DNA from: Cellulophaga fucicola
GTDB taxonomy: Bacteria > Bacteroidota > Bacteroidia > Flavobacteriales > Flavobacteriaceae
Direction: 5' to 3'
NCBI RefSeq assembly: GCF_900119145.1
Contig: NZ_FPIY01000001.1
Coordinates: 1,054,001-1,118,000, forward strand
DNA: 64,000 bases
A program made the translations under genes and the position numbers. Shown here piece by piece: positions 17,398-28,646 of this stretch. The first letter of the stretch is position 1. The number at the start of each line of letters is the position of its first letter. The notes beneath the pieces were generated by a model. It was not told where the DNA came from. It searched no databases and saw only the letters and a program-made list of their open reading frames with translations.

Positions 17398-18210
17398 TTA
17401 TTTTGAATAATTTTGTAATTCTTTATCAATTCTTTCCGCCATATTATTTGCCTTTTTAGCAAATTCTGTTTCCGGAAAAGTTTTTATAAACTTGCTGTAA
17501 GCTTCTTTTGCATTATTTAAACGTTCTTCCTTTTTCTGAGGATGACTATTTAATGCTAAATTGTATGCTGCAAGTGTCTTGTAATATAATGCTTCTTCTT
17601 TATAAATAGAGCCTGGGTTATCTACAACAAAATTCTCTAATGCTTTTATAGCAGAAATAGAATACTCTAAATCGTAAAACTCTCCTAGCTTAGTAAACTG
17701 CTTTGCTATCTCTAAAGATTTTTTTTCTTTTTTCTGAACTAAATCTGCCGCAATTTCGTTGGCTTCAGGTAAAAATTCTGAATCTGGATATGTATTAATA
17801 AAGTTCTGCAATTTTAACAAAGCTTTATCTGTATCTGTCTGATCTAAAGAATACTTACGAGATAAGTGATAGTAACTTTTAGCACTCATAAAAGATGCTT
17901 GTTGTACTTTTTCACTTTTAGGATACGCCTTTAAAAAACGTTCAAACTGATATCCTGCGTCATTGTACTGCCCTATTTCATAATATGTATTAGAATAGAA
18001 AAACATAACACGTTCACCTTGAGCTTTACCTATATATTTAGGAGCTATTTGCTCAAATAAACGGTTTGCTCTTTTAAAATCGCCTTCTTCATAAAACTTT
18101 TCAGCCATTTCATATTTAGGCTTTATCTCTTGGTTTTTTAGCACCTTCTGGTATTCACTACAAGACGCTAACACTAGTACCAACGATAAAAGGGGTAATA
18201 ATTTCCTCAT
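17398..18210 (-). CDS. bamD: Outer-membrane protein assembly factor BamD (lipoprotein)
   Basis: A 270-residue lipoprotein with tetratricopeptide repeats that supports BamA in inserting beta-barrel proteins. The signal peptide has the lipobox LASC, giving Cys17 as the lipid-modified residue from this start. TPR-like helices follow to about residue 260 (for example FKRANRLFEQIAP and YNDAGYQFERFLK). I chose the ATG at 18210 rather than the in-frame ATG at 18222. A -7 box at 18234-18227 would place the transcript start at or downstream of the first ATG, and MRKLLPLL is a normal lipoprotein N-terminus. Confidence 0.88.
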   Translation of the reverse strand: MRKLLPLLSLVLVLASCSEYQKVLKNQEIKPKYEMAEKFYEEGDFKRANRLFEQIAPKYIGKAQGERVMFFYSNTYYEIGQYNDAGYQFERFLKAYPKSEKVQQASFMSAKSYYHLSRKYSLDQTDTDKALLKLQNFINTYPDSEFLPEANEIAADLVQKKEKKSLEIAKQFTKLGEFYDLEYSISAIKALENFVVDNPGSIYKEEALYYKTLAAYNLALNSHPQKKEERLNNAKEAYSKFIKTFPETEFAKKANNMAERIDKELQNYSK

Positions 18211-18226
18211 TCTTAAAAACATTTTG

Positions 18227-18234
18227 CAAAATTA
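18227..18234 (-). promoter_or_regulatory. -7 box (TAATTTTG) before bamD
   Basis: A perfect TAnnTTTG match on the minus strand, ending 5 bases before the upstream ATG candidate. Predicted initiation near 18220 supports use of the downstream ATG at 18210. Confidence 0.4.
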
Positions 18235-18350
18235 GTCATTCTATACGGATATAAAAAACATTTTTTATACTGCTAAAATAGGAATGTGAAAATTCTTTAG
18301 CGTAGTTTTTGGCTAAGTTTTAACTTTAATTATCTACAATAACCAAATTA

Positions 18351-19241
18351 CTACGCTAATTCCTTCTTAAAAGTACGCATAAAATCATTAATTATTGCCT
18401 TTAATTCTGGTGTTGCCTCCATTAACGGTAGTCTAACCTTAGCTGTTGAAAGACCTAAGTTTTCAAAAATAGTTTTAATTCCTGCAGGGTTACCTTCTCT
18501 AAATATATAATCTATACTATCATGCAGTTCACTATACAACAAGTGGGCATCTGCAGCATTATTATTTAAACCTAAAGAAATTATTTTAGAGAACTCTGCT
18601 GGTAAACCTTGACCAATAACAGATATTACTCCAGATCCGCCTGCCAAAACAGTAGAAAGAGCCGTAAAATCGTCCCCAGAGATGACCATAAAATCTGCTG
18701 GTTTATCTTTTATAATAGATAAGATTTGCACCATATCTCCACAAGCCTCCTTTATTGCTACAATATTAGCAAAGTCTTTTGCCAACCTAACTGTTGTAGA
18801 CGCTAGCATATTACTACCTGTTCTACCAGGTACATTGTAAACTATTATAGGTTTTGGAGAAGCTAATGATATTGCTTTAAAATGCTGATATATTCCTTCT
18901 TGAGTTGGTTTATTATAGTATGGAGAAACTGATAGCACAGCTGCAAAAGGACTTAAATCTCTTTCTTTTAACTCAGCAACAACAGCCATTGTATTATTGC
19001 CACCAACACCCAACACTAAAGGTAACCTACCTGCATTTACCTTAACAACGGTATCTATAACCAATTGTTTCTCCTCTGCTGTTAGTGTAGCCGGTTCTCC
19101 TGTAGTTCCCAAAACTACTAGATAATTAATACCGCTAGCTATATTATACTCAACAATATTCTGTAATGCTGTAGTATCTACAGACAAATCTGCTTTAAAG
19201 GGTGTAACTAGCGCAACACCAGTACCAACTAATTCTTTCAC
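18351..19241 (-). CDS. dapA: 4-hydroxy-tetrahydrodipicolinate synthase
   Basis: A 296-residue TIM-barrel aldolase that condenses pyruvate with aspartate semialdehyde in lysine and diaminopimelate synthesis. The Schiff-base Lys164 lies in VAIKEACGD; Tyr135 is in VYNVPGRTG and the TT pair is at residues 46-47 (LGTTGEP). Length is normal. The start is GTG at 19241. The epimerase of the same pathway, dapF, is at 32-33 kb. Confidence 0.95.
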   Translation of the reverse strand: MKELVGTGVALVTPFKADLSVDTTALQNIVEYNIASGINYLVVLGTTGEPATLTAEEKQLVIDTVVKVNAGRLPLVLGVGGNNTMAVVAELKERDLSPFAAVLSVSPYYNKPTQEGIYQHFKAISLASPKPIIVYNVPGRTGSNMLASTTVRLAKDFANIVAIKEACGDMVQILSIIKDKPADFMVISGDDFTALSTVLAGGSGVISVIGQGLPAEFSKIISLGLNNNAADAHLLYSELHDSIDYIFREGNPAGIKTIFENLGLSTAKVRLPLMEATPELKAIINDFMRTFKKELA

Positions 19242-19292
19242 ACGTATAAATTTTAATAATCAAAATTTAAGAACGCGCTTTGTAGTACGTTC

Positions 19293-19826
19293 TTATTTTA
19301 TTTCATTTAAAACCGAGAGATATTTACCCAGTTCCTTTTTAAAAATGCTAAAATCCTTAATCGGTACATTAAGAATTAAATCATTTAATTTTTCATCTAC
19401 TTCTCCAAAACCAACTTTTAACCTGGCTTTAGACTGTACAGTCATTAGTTGTAGCAATAAATTGTCTTCTGTATAATAGCTTATTAGCAAATCATACTCA
19501 TTATCTAAAAACTCTAATGCGTAACTATTTTCTATTTTTGCCCCCCAACCTAAATCTTCTTCCGAAAAAACCGGAGTAGAATAAGGCGAGTTTTTATCTT
19601 GCTCTTTTTTGTACCCTATAATCTTTAATGCGTTTGGCTGTAAAGAAAACTCTTTTATAAACTCATTAAAAACAGTACCGTCTGCAACATTGTCTAGATC
19701 CACAATACAACCTATTTTACTTATTCCTTTAGTAACTCTAGAACAAGCAACAACTTTGCTTTTGTTTTCGTTTAAAAACTTTAACGCCGCCTTACGCTTT
19801 AATTTATTTTTTATGCCTTTTAACAT
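19293..19826 (-). CDS. DUF6913-type conserved flavobacterial protein
   Basis: A 177-residue cytoplasmic protein without a signal peptide or membrane helix and with a Lys-rich start. I recognise it only as the conserved protein found between dapA and ligA in flavobacteria, which I believe is catalogued as DUF6913; its function is unknown. Visible features are the segment GCIVDLDNVADGTVF and a pattern of alternating strands and helices. It precedes dapA by 51 bases and is probably co-transcribed with it. Confidence 0.65.
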   Translation of the reverse strand: MLKGIKNKLKRKAALKFLNENKSKVVACSRVTKGISKIGCIVDLDNVADGTVFNEFIKEFSLQPNALKIIGYKKEQDKNSPYSTPVFSEEDLGWGAKIENSYALEFLDNEYDLLISYYTEDNLLLQLMTVQSKARLKVGFGEVDEKLNDLILNVPIKDFSIFKKELGKYLSVLNEIK

Positions 19827-19988
19827 GCAATTTTACATTTACACAAATGTAATTATTATCTAGCACAATTTAAGGCAAAGATACAAAGCTAGTTTGTTTT
19901 TTAAATAAAACATTTTGTTATAAATGTAACAATTTGAATTCAAAAAACCCCAAACAACTTGAAAATAAGCGTTTAGGGAATATTTATA

Positions 19989-21992
<2,004 letters not shown>

Positions 21993-22049
21993 TTATTTTT
22001 CATCACACTAAAAAAAAATTTCTTTAGTTTGATGTCATTTTACCTATTA

Positions 22050-22901
22050 CTATTTTATCAATTGTCCCCTTAACATTCTATCATTACCAAACATATCTTT
22101 CCGTAATTCAATCGTTACAAAATCTTGCTTCTCTAATACCTCTTGAGTTTCACCCCCTAAATATTGGTTAATTTCAAAATACAATTTACCATTCTCATTT
22201 AAATGTTTAACCGCAAAATTTGTAATTGCATTGTAAAAAGTTAATGGCTCTTTATCTGATACAAAAAGAGCTAAACTAGGTTCGTTCTTCAAAACATTAG
22301 CCGTCATTTCTTTTTTCTCTAGCTCCCTAACATATGGCGGATTAGAAACTATTATATCAAATTTTTGCTGAAGGTTTGGCTCTTGCAGTATGTTGTGCTC
22401 TAAAAAAGTAACAAGTACACCATTATTATCTGCATTTTTCTTTGCAACTAACAGAGCATCTTTAGAAACATCTAACGCAAAAACTTTAGCGTTTGGTAAA
22501 TTTTTAGCCAATGAAATAGCTATACAACCACTACCTGTACCAATATCTAATATATTTACCTCTCTATCTAGCGGTGTTTCACTTAAAATCCAACTTACCA
22601 ATTCTTCAGTTTCTGGTCTAGGAATTAACACATTAGAGCTTACATTAAAATCCAAACCCATAAAATGTGCTGTACCTAAAATATATTGTATTGGAACCTG
22701 CTTTTTTAATAGGTTTATAGTCAAAAACAAAGAAGCCTCTTCTTCTTTAGCAACCACATAATCTGGTTGCATAGCCAATATAAATCGCTGTAAACCAAGA
22801 TAATGCTCAATTGTCATATAAAAAAAACTATTTACCTCCTCTACAGGGTAAATAGCGTCTAATTCTGTATGATAAATTTTCTTTATTTCTCTTAACAACA
22901 T
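22050..22901 (-). CDS. prmC: Peptide chain release factor N5-glutamine methyltransferase
   Basis: A 283-residue SAM-dependent enzyme that methylates the GGQ glutamine of release factors. SAM-binding motif DIGTGSGC is at residues 119-126 and the catalytic NPPY at 187-190. The N-terminal helical domain includes the PIQYILGTAHFMGL segment typical of PrmC. It follows a GNAT gene by 53 bases and precedes ligA. Confidence 0.93.
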   Translation of the reverse strand: MLLREIKKIYHTELDAIYPVEEVNSFFYMTIEHYLGLQRFILAMQPDYVVAKEEEASLFLTINLLKKQVPIQYILGTAHFMGLDFNVSSNVLIPRPETEELVSWILSETPLDREVNILDIGTGSGCIAISLAKNLPNAKVFALDVSKDALLVAKKNADNNGVLVTFLEHNILQEPNLQQKFDIIVSNPPYVRELEKKEMTANVLKNEPSLALFVSDKEPLTFYNAITNFAVKHLNENGKLYFEINQYLGGETQEVLEKQDFVTIELRKDMFGNDRMLRGQLIK

Positions 22902-22954
22902 ACTAAAAATCAGTATTTTAAATTAACTTATTAAAAACAGCACATGAAATAAAC

Positions 22955-23440
22955 TTACAAATCTAACAACATATAAACAGGACAAGAATAATGACCAGTA
23001 TCTCCCATAGGAGCATCTATATATTTAAAACCTGTTTTTTTATATAGTTTCTGAGCACCTTGCATATAAGGCATAGTCTCTAAGTAACACTTATCAAAAC
23101 CATATTCACGTGCTTTAGCAATACAAGCATCCATCATCTTACTCCCTAATCCTTTGCCTCTGGCTTCTTCTAAAAAGTACATTTTTTGTAGCTCACATAC
23201 ATTGCCTTCATAATTATCTAATTGCGCCACTCCTGCACAACCTATAATTTTACCTTCTTTTTCTGCTACAAAATAAGTTGCTTTAGGAATATTATAGTTT
23301 TCGTACATACTATATAATGCCTTATCTGCATAAGCAGTTCCTACTTTAGGTGCTCCAAGATCCATTAAAACACTCCTAATAACCTCTGCAACAGCAACAT
23401 TATCCTTCTCTAAAATAGGCCTAACAACTACATTCTCCAT
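22955..23440 (-). CDS. GNAT-family N-acetyltransferase
   Basis: A 161-residue acetyltransferase. The acetyl-CoA loop is EEARGKGLGSKMMDACI (R/Q-x-x-G-x-G/A type, about residues 92-108), followed by the YKKTGF motif near the C-terminus. The substrate is unknown; proteins of this form in Bacteroidota are often labelled only as GNAT. It is divergent from ribD, with 41 bases between the starts. Confidence 0.85.
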   Translation of the reverse strand: MENVVVRPILEKDNVAVAEVIRSVLMDLGAPKVGTAYADKALYSMYENYNIPKATYFVAEKEGKIIGCAGVAQLDNYEGNVCELQKMYFLEEARGKGLGSKMMDACIAKAREYGFDKCYLETMPYMQGAQKLYKKTGFKYIDAPMGDTGHYSCPVYMLLDL

Positions 23441-23469
23441 GAAACAAATACTATATCTTTTTATTATTC

Positions 23470-23477
23470 TATTTTTG
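23470..23477 (+). promoter_or_regulatory. -7 box (TATTTTTG) just before ribD
   Basis: A perfect TAnnTTTG match ends 4 bases before the ribD GTG. If used, transcription starts about at the start codon, so ribD would be read from a leaderless or nearly leaderless mRNA. Confidence 0.4.
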
Positions 23478-23481
23478 CGAA

Positions 23482-24534
23482 GTGAAGATACATGAAAAAT
23501 ACATTTTACGCTGTATACAAATTGCCAAAAACGGATTAGGATCTACTTTTCCAAACCCTATGGTTGGCGCAGTAATTGTACACAATAACACTATTATTGG
23601 GGAAGGTTTTACCTCTCCCTACGGAGGTTCGCACGCAGAAGTAAATGCAATTAACAGTGTAAAAGACAAAACACTACTAAGCAAAGCTTCTTTGTACGTA
23701 ACCCTAGAGCCATGCTCACATTACGGTAAAACTCCACCTTGCGCAGACTTAATTGTAAAGCACAAAATACCAAATGTAATTATTAGCCTTACAGATCCGC
23801 ATGAAAAGGTTGCTGGTGCTGGAATTAAAAAACTAGAAAACGCAGGTTGCAATGTCATAACTGGTGTTCTAGAAAAAGAATGTCGCGAGCACCACAAACG
23901 CTTTTTATGTTTTTACGAGAAAAAGAGACCTTATATTATATTAAAATGGGCAGAAACAAATGATGGTTTTATTGCTCCCCTAAAAAGTAAAAGAAATATA
24001 AATCCAGAACCCTTTTGGATAACAACAAAAGCATCTAGACAACTTGTTCATCAATGGAGAAGTCAAGAACAAGGTATTTTAGTTGGTACAAATACAGTTT
24101 TAGAAGACAATCCAAAGTTAGATGTTAGAAATTGGTACGGAAAAGCACCTACCAGAATTATTATAGATCGAAACTTAAAAATTAAGGTTAACAAAAACAT
24201 ACTAGATTTGTCTGTAAAAACCATTGTTATTACAAGTAAACTAGACAAAGAAAAACAAGTAGATGGTGTTTTTTACGAACCAATTGATTTTAAAAAGCCT
24301 ATAGCTAAAGAGATAAATAACATCCTTTACAAACACAGCATACTTAGCGTTATAATTGAAGGTGGATCTAAAACACTACAAACCTTTATAAATGAAAATC
24401 TTTGGGATGAAGCCCGTGTATTTAAAGGAATATCTACTTTTAAAGAAGGCATAACTGCACCAAAACTTGCAGAAAAACTAAAAGCTAACACCAACATTAA
24501 AACTGATACTTTAAATATTTACTATAATGATTAA
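23482..24534 (+). CDS. ribD: Bifunctional riboflavin biosynthesis deaminase/reductase
   Basis: A 350-residue fusion that deaminates and then reduces the pyrimidine intermediate of riboflavin synthesis. The zinc deaminase site is H51-A-E53 with PCSHYGKTPPC (Cys78, Cys87). The reductase half from about residue 150 starts with YIILKWAETNDGFIA and has GGSKTLQTFI. The start is GTG at 23482; no in-frame ATG precedes the conserved MKIHEKYILRCI N-terminus. Its end overlaps the HAD gene by 8 bases. No FMN riboswitch could be seen, and there is almost no room for one. Confidence 0.93.
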   Translation: MKIHEKYILRCIQIAKNGLGSTFPNPMVGAVIVHNNTIIGEGFTSPYGGSHAEVNAINSVKDKTLLSKASLYVTLEPCSHYGKTPPCADLIVKHKIPNVIISLTDPHEKVAGAGIKKLENAGCNVITGVLEKECREHHKRFLCFYEKKRPYIILKWAETNDGFIAPLKSKRNINPEPFWITTKASRQLVHQWRSQEQGILVGTNTVLEDNPKLDVRNWYGKAPTRIIIDRNLKIKVNKNILDLSVKTIVITSKLDKEKQVDGVFYEPIDFKKPIAKEINNILYKHSILSVIIEGGSKTLQTFINENLWDEARVFKGISTFKEGITAPKLAEKLKANTNIKTDTLNIYYND

Positions 24535-25129
24535 AAATATAATATTTGACTTTGGTGATATATTTATAAATTTAGATAAAACTGCAACAGCTTTAGAATT
24601 AAGTAAATTTGGTTTTACAAAAATAACTCCAGAGTTAGATTCACTAATGAAAGATTATGAAAAAGGGTTAATTACTTCTTCAGATTTTATTAGCACTACA
24701 AATTTAATTTTACCAAATGCCACCCCAAAACAACTACAAGCTGCGTGGAACAAAATTATTTTAGATTTTCCTGAAGAACGATTATTATTTATAGAGTCTC
24801 TTGCCAAAGAAAACAATTACCGCTTGTTTTTACTAAGCAACACGAATGAATTACACATAGAACAGGTTATAGAAAATATGGGAATAAACAGATACAATAG
24901 ATTCCAAAACTGTTTTGAAAAATTTTATTTATCACACAAAATAAACTTAAGAAAACCAGACTCATCTATTTATCAGTTTGTTCTAGAAGAAAATAATTTA
25001 AAAGCTGAAGAAACCTTCTTTATTGATGACACAAAAGAAAATACAGATACAGCAGAACAACTAGCGATTAAAAGCTGGAATTTACAAGTGGGCAAGGAAG
25101 ATATCATCAACCTAAAAAGTAAATTATAA
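24527..25129 (+). CDS. HAD-superfamily hydrolase
   Basis: A 200-residue HAD-like phosphatase. Motif I is FDFGDIFINLD (nucleophile Asp8), the cap is helical, motif II is FLLSNTNE, the motif III lysine is in NLRKPDSSIY, and motif IV is FIDDTKEN. It resembles the YihX/epoxide-hydrolase-N group. Overlap with ribD suggests it could be the phosphatase acting on the riboflavin intermediate, a step often done by HAD enzymes, but this is an inference from position only. Confidence 0.82.
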   Translation: MIKNIIFDFGDIFINLDKTATALELSKFGFTKITPELDSLMKDYEKGLITSSDFISTTNLILPNATPKQLQAAWNKIILDFPEERLLFIESLAKENNYRLFLLSNTNELHIEQVIENMGINRYNRFQNCFEKFYLSHKINLRKPDSSIYQFVLEENNLKAEETFFIDDTKENTDTAEQLAIKSWNLQVGKEDIINLKSKL

Positions 25130-25131
25130 AT

Positions 25132-25992
25132 ATGATTAATTTAGCGCTAAGCATCTTATTCTCCAGTTTAATCTTTATAGTCTTTAAGCTTTTTTACACA
25201 TACAAAATACAGACACTTTACGCCATTATTGCCAATTATTTTGTGGCTTGCTTGGTTGGCTTGTTTTTCTACAAAGACCCCGTAATAGTTAGCGAAATTC
25301 CATACAAACCTTGGTTTATAGGTGCTTTTTTTCTTGGATTTTTATTTATAGTTGTCTTTTATGTAATGGCAAAAACTTCTCAACAACTAGGTGTTTCCGT
25401 AGCTTCTGTAGCCACGAAAATGTCATTAGTAATACCTGTAATTGGCGGCATTTACCTATATAACGAACACTTAACACCATTAAAAACTTTAGGCATACTA
25501 CTAGCCTTATTTGCCGTATACTTTGCCTCTATAAAAAAAGGAAAAGGTGTTTTTAAACCTAAAACTCTATTATTGCCTTTTTTAGTTTTTATCGGGTCTG
25601 GAACTATAGATATTAGTCTTAAATACCTAAAAGAAGCCTTTGTTAGTGAAGCAGAGATACCACTATTCTCTTCATTTACATTTTTAACTGCTGGTATATT
25701 TGGCGTAATTTTCATTTTAATAAAAGCAAAAAAGCAACCTATTAAAGTAAATTTTAAAAACGTAGTCGCAGGTATTTTCCTTGGCATACCCAATTTTTTT
25801 TCAATTTATTACCTAATAAAAGCATTAGGAGAATCTAATTTTAGCAATGCGTCTATTTTTACAATAAACAATGTTGCCATAGTTTTATTTACCACAATAA
25901 TTGGCATACTGTTTTTTAAAGAAAAATTAAGTTCTAAAAATTGGATTGGTATTAGCCTTGCAATATGTAGCATAATCTTAATGGCAATGTAG
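25132..25992 (+). CDS. EamA/DMT-superfamily transporter
   Basis: A 286-residue inner-membrane protein with about ten hydrophobic helices and very few charged residues outside the loops. It has the two-half EamA layout; the second half ends in FFKEKLSSKNWIGISLAI, a common end for these permeases. The substrate is not predictable. It starts 2 bases after the HAD gene, and the next gene starts 1 base after its stop, so it is within one transcript. Confidence 0.83.
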   Translation: MINLALSILFSSLIFIVFKLFYTYKIQTLYAIIANYFVACLVGLFFYKDPVIVSEIPYKPWFIGAFFLGFLFIVVFYVMAKTSQQLGVSVASVATKMSLVIPVIGGIYLYNEHLTPLKTLGILLALFAVYFASIKKGKGVFKPKTLLLPFLVFIGSGTIDISLKYLKEAFVSEAEIPLFSSFTFLTAGIFGVIFILIKAKKQPIKVNFKNVVAGIFLGIPNFFSIYYLIKALGESNFSNASIFTINNVAIVLFTTIIGILFFKEKLSSKNWIGISLAICSIILMAM

Positions 25993-25993
25993 T

Positions 25994-26602
25994 ATGAGTA
26001 AACAAGAAGACACTTATTTAACTGTAGACGTACCCGGGCCAGAGATTTTATATAAAGATAGAAAAAGTAAATTTTTTGGATACGTATTCCCCATAACAAG
26101 TGAAGATGATGTAAAGCCAATAATTGAAGAATTAAAAAAGAAACACCACACAGCAAATCACGTTTGCTACGCATGGCAATTAGGCACAGATACCGTACGG
26201 TACCGTGCAAATGACGACGGAGAACCAAATAACTCTGCCGGCCTACCTATTTATGGGCAAATACAAGCTTATAACGTTACAAATGTATTAATTGCCGTTG
26301 CACGTATATTTGGAGGCACAAAACTTGGTGTTGGAGGTTTAATTAGCGCATACAAAACAGCTGCACAAATTGCATTAGATGAGTCTACAATTAAGAAAAA
26401 AATTATAACACAACATTACAAAATTACATTTGAATACAAAGATATGAACAGTGTAATGCGTGTAATAAAACAAAAAAACTTAGATATTGTATCTCAAAAA
26501 TTAGAAGCAAGTTGTAGCTATGTTATCTCTGTAAGAAAAACAAAAGCAAATGAAATTTTTGACATCTTTAATACCATGCAGTATATAAAAATTGAATCTT
26601 AA
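25994..26602 (+). CDS. YigZ/IMPACT-family protein
   Basis: A 202-residue protein with an N-terminal UPF0029/Impact domain containing the signature DDGEPNNSAGLPI and the block VARIFGGTKLGVGGL. A smaller C-terminal ferredoxin-like domain starts near residue 135. Eukaryotic relatives regulate the Gcn2 kinase; the bacterial role is not established. Its stop codon overlaps that of the convergent thioesterase gene within the palindrome TTAA. Confidence 0.9.
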   Translation: MSKQEDTYLTVDVPGPEILYKDRKSKFFGYVFPITSEDDVKPIIEELKKKHHTANHVCYAWQLGTDTVRYRANDDGEPNNSAGLPIYGQIQAYNVTNVLIAVARIFGGTKLGVGGLISAYKTAAQIALDESTIKKKIITQHYKITFEYKDMNSVMRVIKQKNLDIVSQKLEASCSYVISVRKTKANEIFDIFNTMQYIKIES

Positions 26603-27009
26603 AAATCGTAATGATTTTTTATCTTTTCTAAAACATAATCTGGACACTTAATTGGTCTTTTTGTCTCCTTATTTAAAAAAGCCAATACGGTATTTGCAGT
26701 TACCAAAAGTTCTTTCTTTTCATTATAGATTTCATAATCAAATTCTATCTTAACAGAAGGTGTTTTTTTAAGTTTTGTAACCACGGTTAAGAGGTCATCA
26801 TATAAAGCAGATTTCTTAAAATTAATTTGTAAGGAAATTACTGGCAAAATAATACCACTCTCTTCCATTTTTTTGTAAGAAACATCTAAATCCCTTAACC
26901 AGCTTAACCTTCCAAGCTCTAGATATTGTGCATAATTACCGTGATATACAACTCCCATCTGGTCAGTTTCACTATATCTTACCGTAAAAGAAATTTCATT
27001 TTTATGCAT
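26599..27009 (-). CDS. Acyl-CoA thioesterase, YbgC/FadM hot-dog family
   Basis: A 136-residue single hot-dog-fold protein. The catalytic Asp segment is SETDQMGVVYHGNYAQYLELGR, seen here as ETDQMGVVYHGNY, which is diagnostic for the 4-hydroxybenzoyl-CoA/YbgC thioesterase family. It hydrolyses short acyl-CoA or acyl-ACP thioesters; the precise substrate is unknown. It converges on the YigZ gene with overlapping stops, and its start is 203 bases from that of dnaA on the other strand. Confidence 0.88.
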   Translation of the reverse strand: MHKNEISFTVRYSETDQMGVVYHGNYAQYLELGRLSWLRDLDVSYKKMEESGIILPVISLQINFKKSALYDDLLTVVTKLKKTPSVKIEFDYEIYNEKKELLVTANTVLAFLNKETKRPIKCPDYVLEKIKNHYDF

Positions 27010-27212
27010 AATATTGAATCAAAAATTATATATTTAAAGGATGTAAATATTGAGTATGCAACATGCGAAAAAAAAACTTCAAATTCAATAGTAATTGATT
27101 TTTTTTTTAGGAATTTTGTTCACATATTTGCCTCCCCTGATAAGAGAGTCACTATTTCCCATTTTCTTACAGCGAGAACAAAAATACTAACCAAAAAAAA
27201 GATTATCAAATA

Positions 27213-28637
27213 ATGAGTGTTACTGCAGAATCAGTATGGAATAATTGTTTGTCTTTCATCAAAGACAACATTCAACCCCAAGCATTCAAAACATGGTTTG
27301 AACCTATAAAACCCGTTAAATTATCCGATAATTCTTTGAGCGTACAAGTGCCTAGTAAATTCTTTTACGAATGGCTTGAAGAGCACTATGTTAAACTACT
27401 TAAAGTATCTCTTACTAAAGAACTAGGAGAAAACGCTAAGTTGGTTTACATTATTAGAATGGAAAACACGTACGGTAACAGAGAACCATTCACTGAAAAA
27501 ATACCTAGCTCTAACAGAAGTACCGTTTCTGCACAAGAATTAGATGTTCCTATAAAATCTAAAAATCCAGAATTAAGAAATCCGTTCGTTATTCCTGGTA
27601 TTAGAAATATAAAAATTGAATCTCAACTAAACCCTAACTATAATTTTGATAACTTTTTAGAAGGTGACTCTAATAGATTAGCTAGATCTGCTGGTATGGC
27701 AGTAGCTAACAAACCAGGAGGCACTTCTTTTAATCCGTTATTAATATTTGGTGGTGTAGGTTTAGGTAAAACGCATTTAGCACATGCTATTGGCGTAGAA
27801 ATAAAAGATAAATACCCAGAAAGAACTGTTTTATACATTTCTGCTGAAAAGTTTACACAACAATACATAGAGTCAGTTAAAAAGAATACAAGAAATGATT
27901 TTATTCATTTTTATCAATTAATAGACATTTTAATTATTGATGATGTACAATTCCTATCTGGTAAGTCTGGCACACAAGATGTATTCTTTCATATTTTTAA
28001 CCATTTACACCAAAACGGAAAACAGGTAATCTTAACATCTGATAAGGCTCCTGTAGATATGCAAGACATAGAACAACGTTTGTTATCTAGGTTTAAATGG
28101 GGATTATCTGCAGAGCTACAAACACCTGATTATGAAACTAGGGTTTCTATATTGAAAAACAAGCTTTACAGAGACGGTGTAGAAATGCCTGAAGAAATTA
28201 TAGATTATGTTGCTAAAAACATCAAATCTAACATCAGGGAACTAGAAGGTGCTGTTATTTCTTTAATAGCTCAATCTTCTTTCAACAAAAAAGAAATTAC
28301 AATAGAGCTTGCGCAGCAGATTGTAGAGAAATTTGTAAAAAACACAAAAAGAGAAGTATCTATAGACTACATACAAAAAGTAGTTTCAGATTATTTTGAA
28401 ATGGATGTTTCTACATTACAATCTAAAACAAGAAAAAGGCATATTGTACAAGCTAGACAATTAGCAATGTTCTTTGCAAAAAGATTTACAAAAGCATCTT
28501 TAGCCAGTATTGGCTCTCAAATAGGAAAAAGAGATCATGCTACTGTATTACATGCTTGCAAAACTGTAGATAATTTAGCAGAAACAGATAAGCAGTTTCG
28601 TAAATACATAGAAGATCTTACTAAAAAATTCTCTTAA
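27213..28637 (+). CDS. dnaA: Chromosomal replication initiator DnaA
   Basis: A 474-residue AAA+ initiator. Domain I starts SVTAESVWNNCLSFIK, and domain III carries Walker A GGVGLGKT (180-187), Walker B LIIDDVQF and sensor segments. Domain IV has the DnaA-box-binding helix with KRDHATVLHAC near the end. In the roughly 200 bases upstream and just downstream I do not see DnaA boxes, and dnaN or gyrB is not adjacent, so the origin may lie elsewhere. The next gene begins 9 bases after the stop. Confidence 0.97.
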   Translation: MSVTAESVWNNCLSFIKDNIQPQAFKTWFEPIKPVKLSDNSLSVQVPSKFFYEWLEEHYVKLLKVSLTKELGENAKLVYIIRMENTYGNREPFTEKIPSSNRSTVSAQELDVPIKSKNPELRNPFVIPGIRNIKIESQLNPNYNFDNFLEGDSNRLARSAGMAVANKPGGTSFNPLLIFGGVGLGKTHLAHAIGVEIKDKYPERTVLYISAEKFTQQYIESVKKNTRNDFIHFYQLIDILIIDDVQFLSGKSGTQDVFFHIFNHLHQNGKQVILTSDKAPVDMQDIEQRLLSRFKWGLSAELQTPDYETRVSILKNKLYRDGVEMPEEIIDYVAKNIKSNIRELEGAVISLIAQSSFNKKEITIELAQQIVEKFVKNTKREVSIDYIQKVVSDYFEMDVSTLQSKTRKRHIVQARQLAMFFAKRFTKASLASIGSQIGKRDHATVLHACKTVDNLAETDKQFRKYIEDLTKKFS

Positions 28638-28646
28638 ATTCTTAAG

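Noticed and set aside
23441-23481. FMN riboswitch before ribD
   Set aside because: Only 41 bases separate the divergent starts and no conserved RFN stems are visible.
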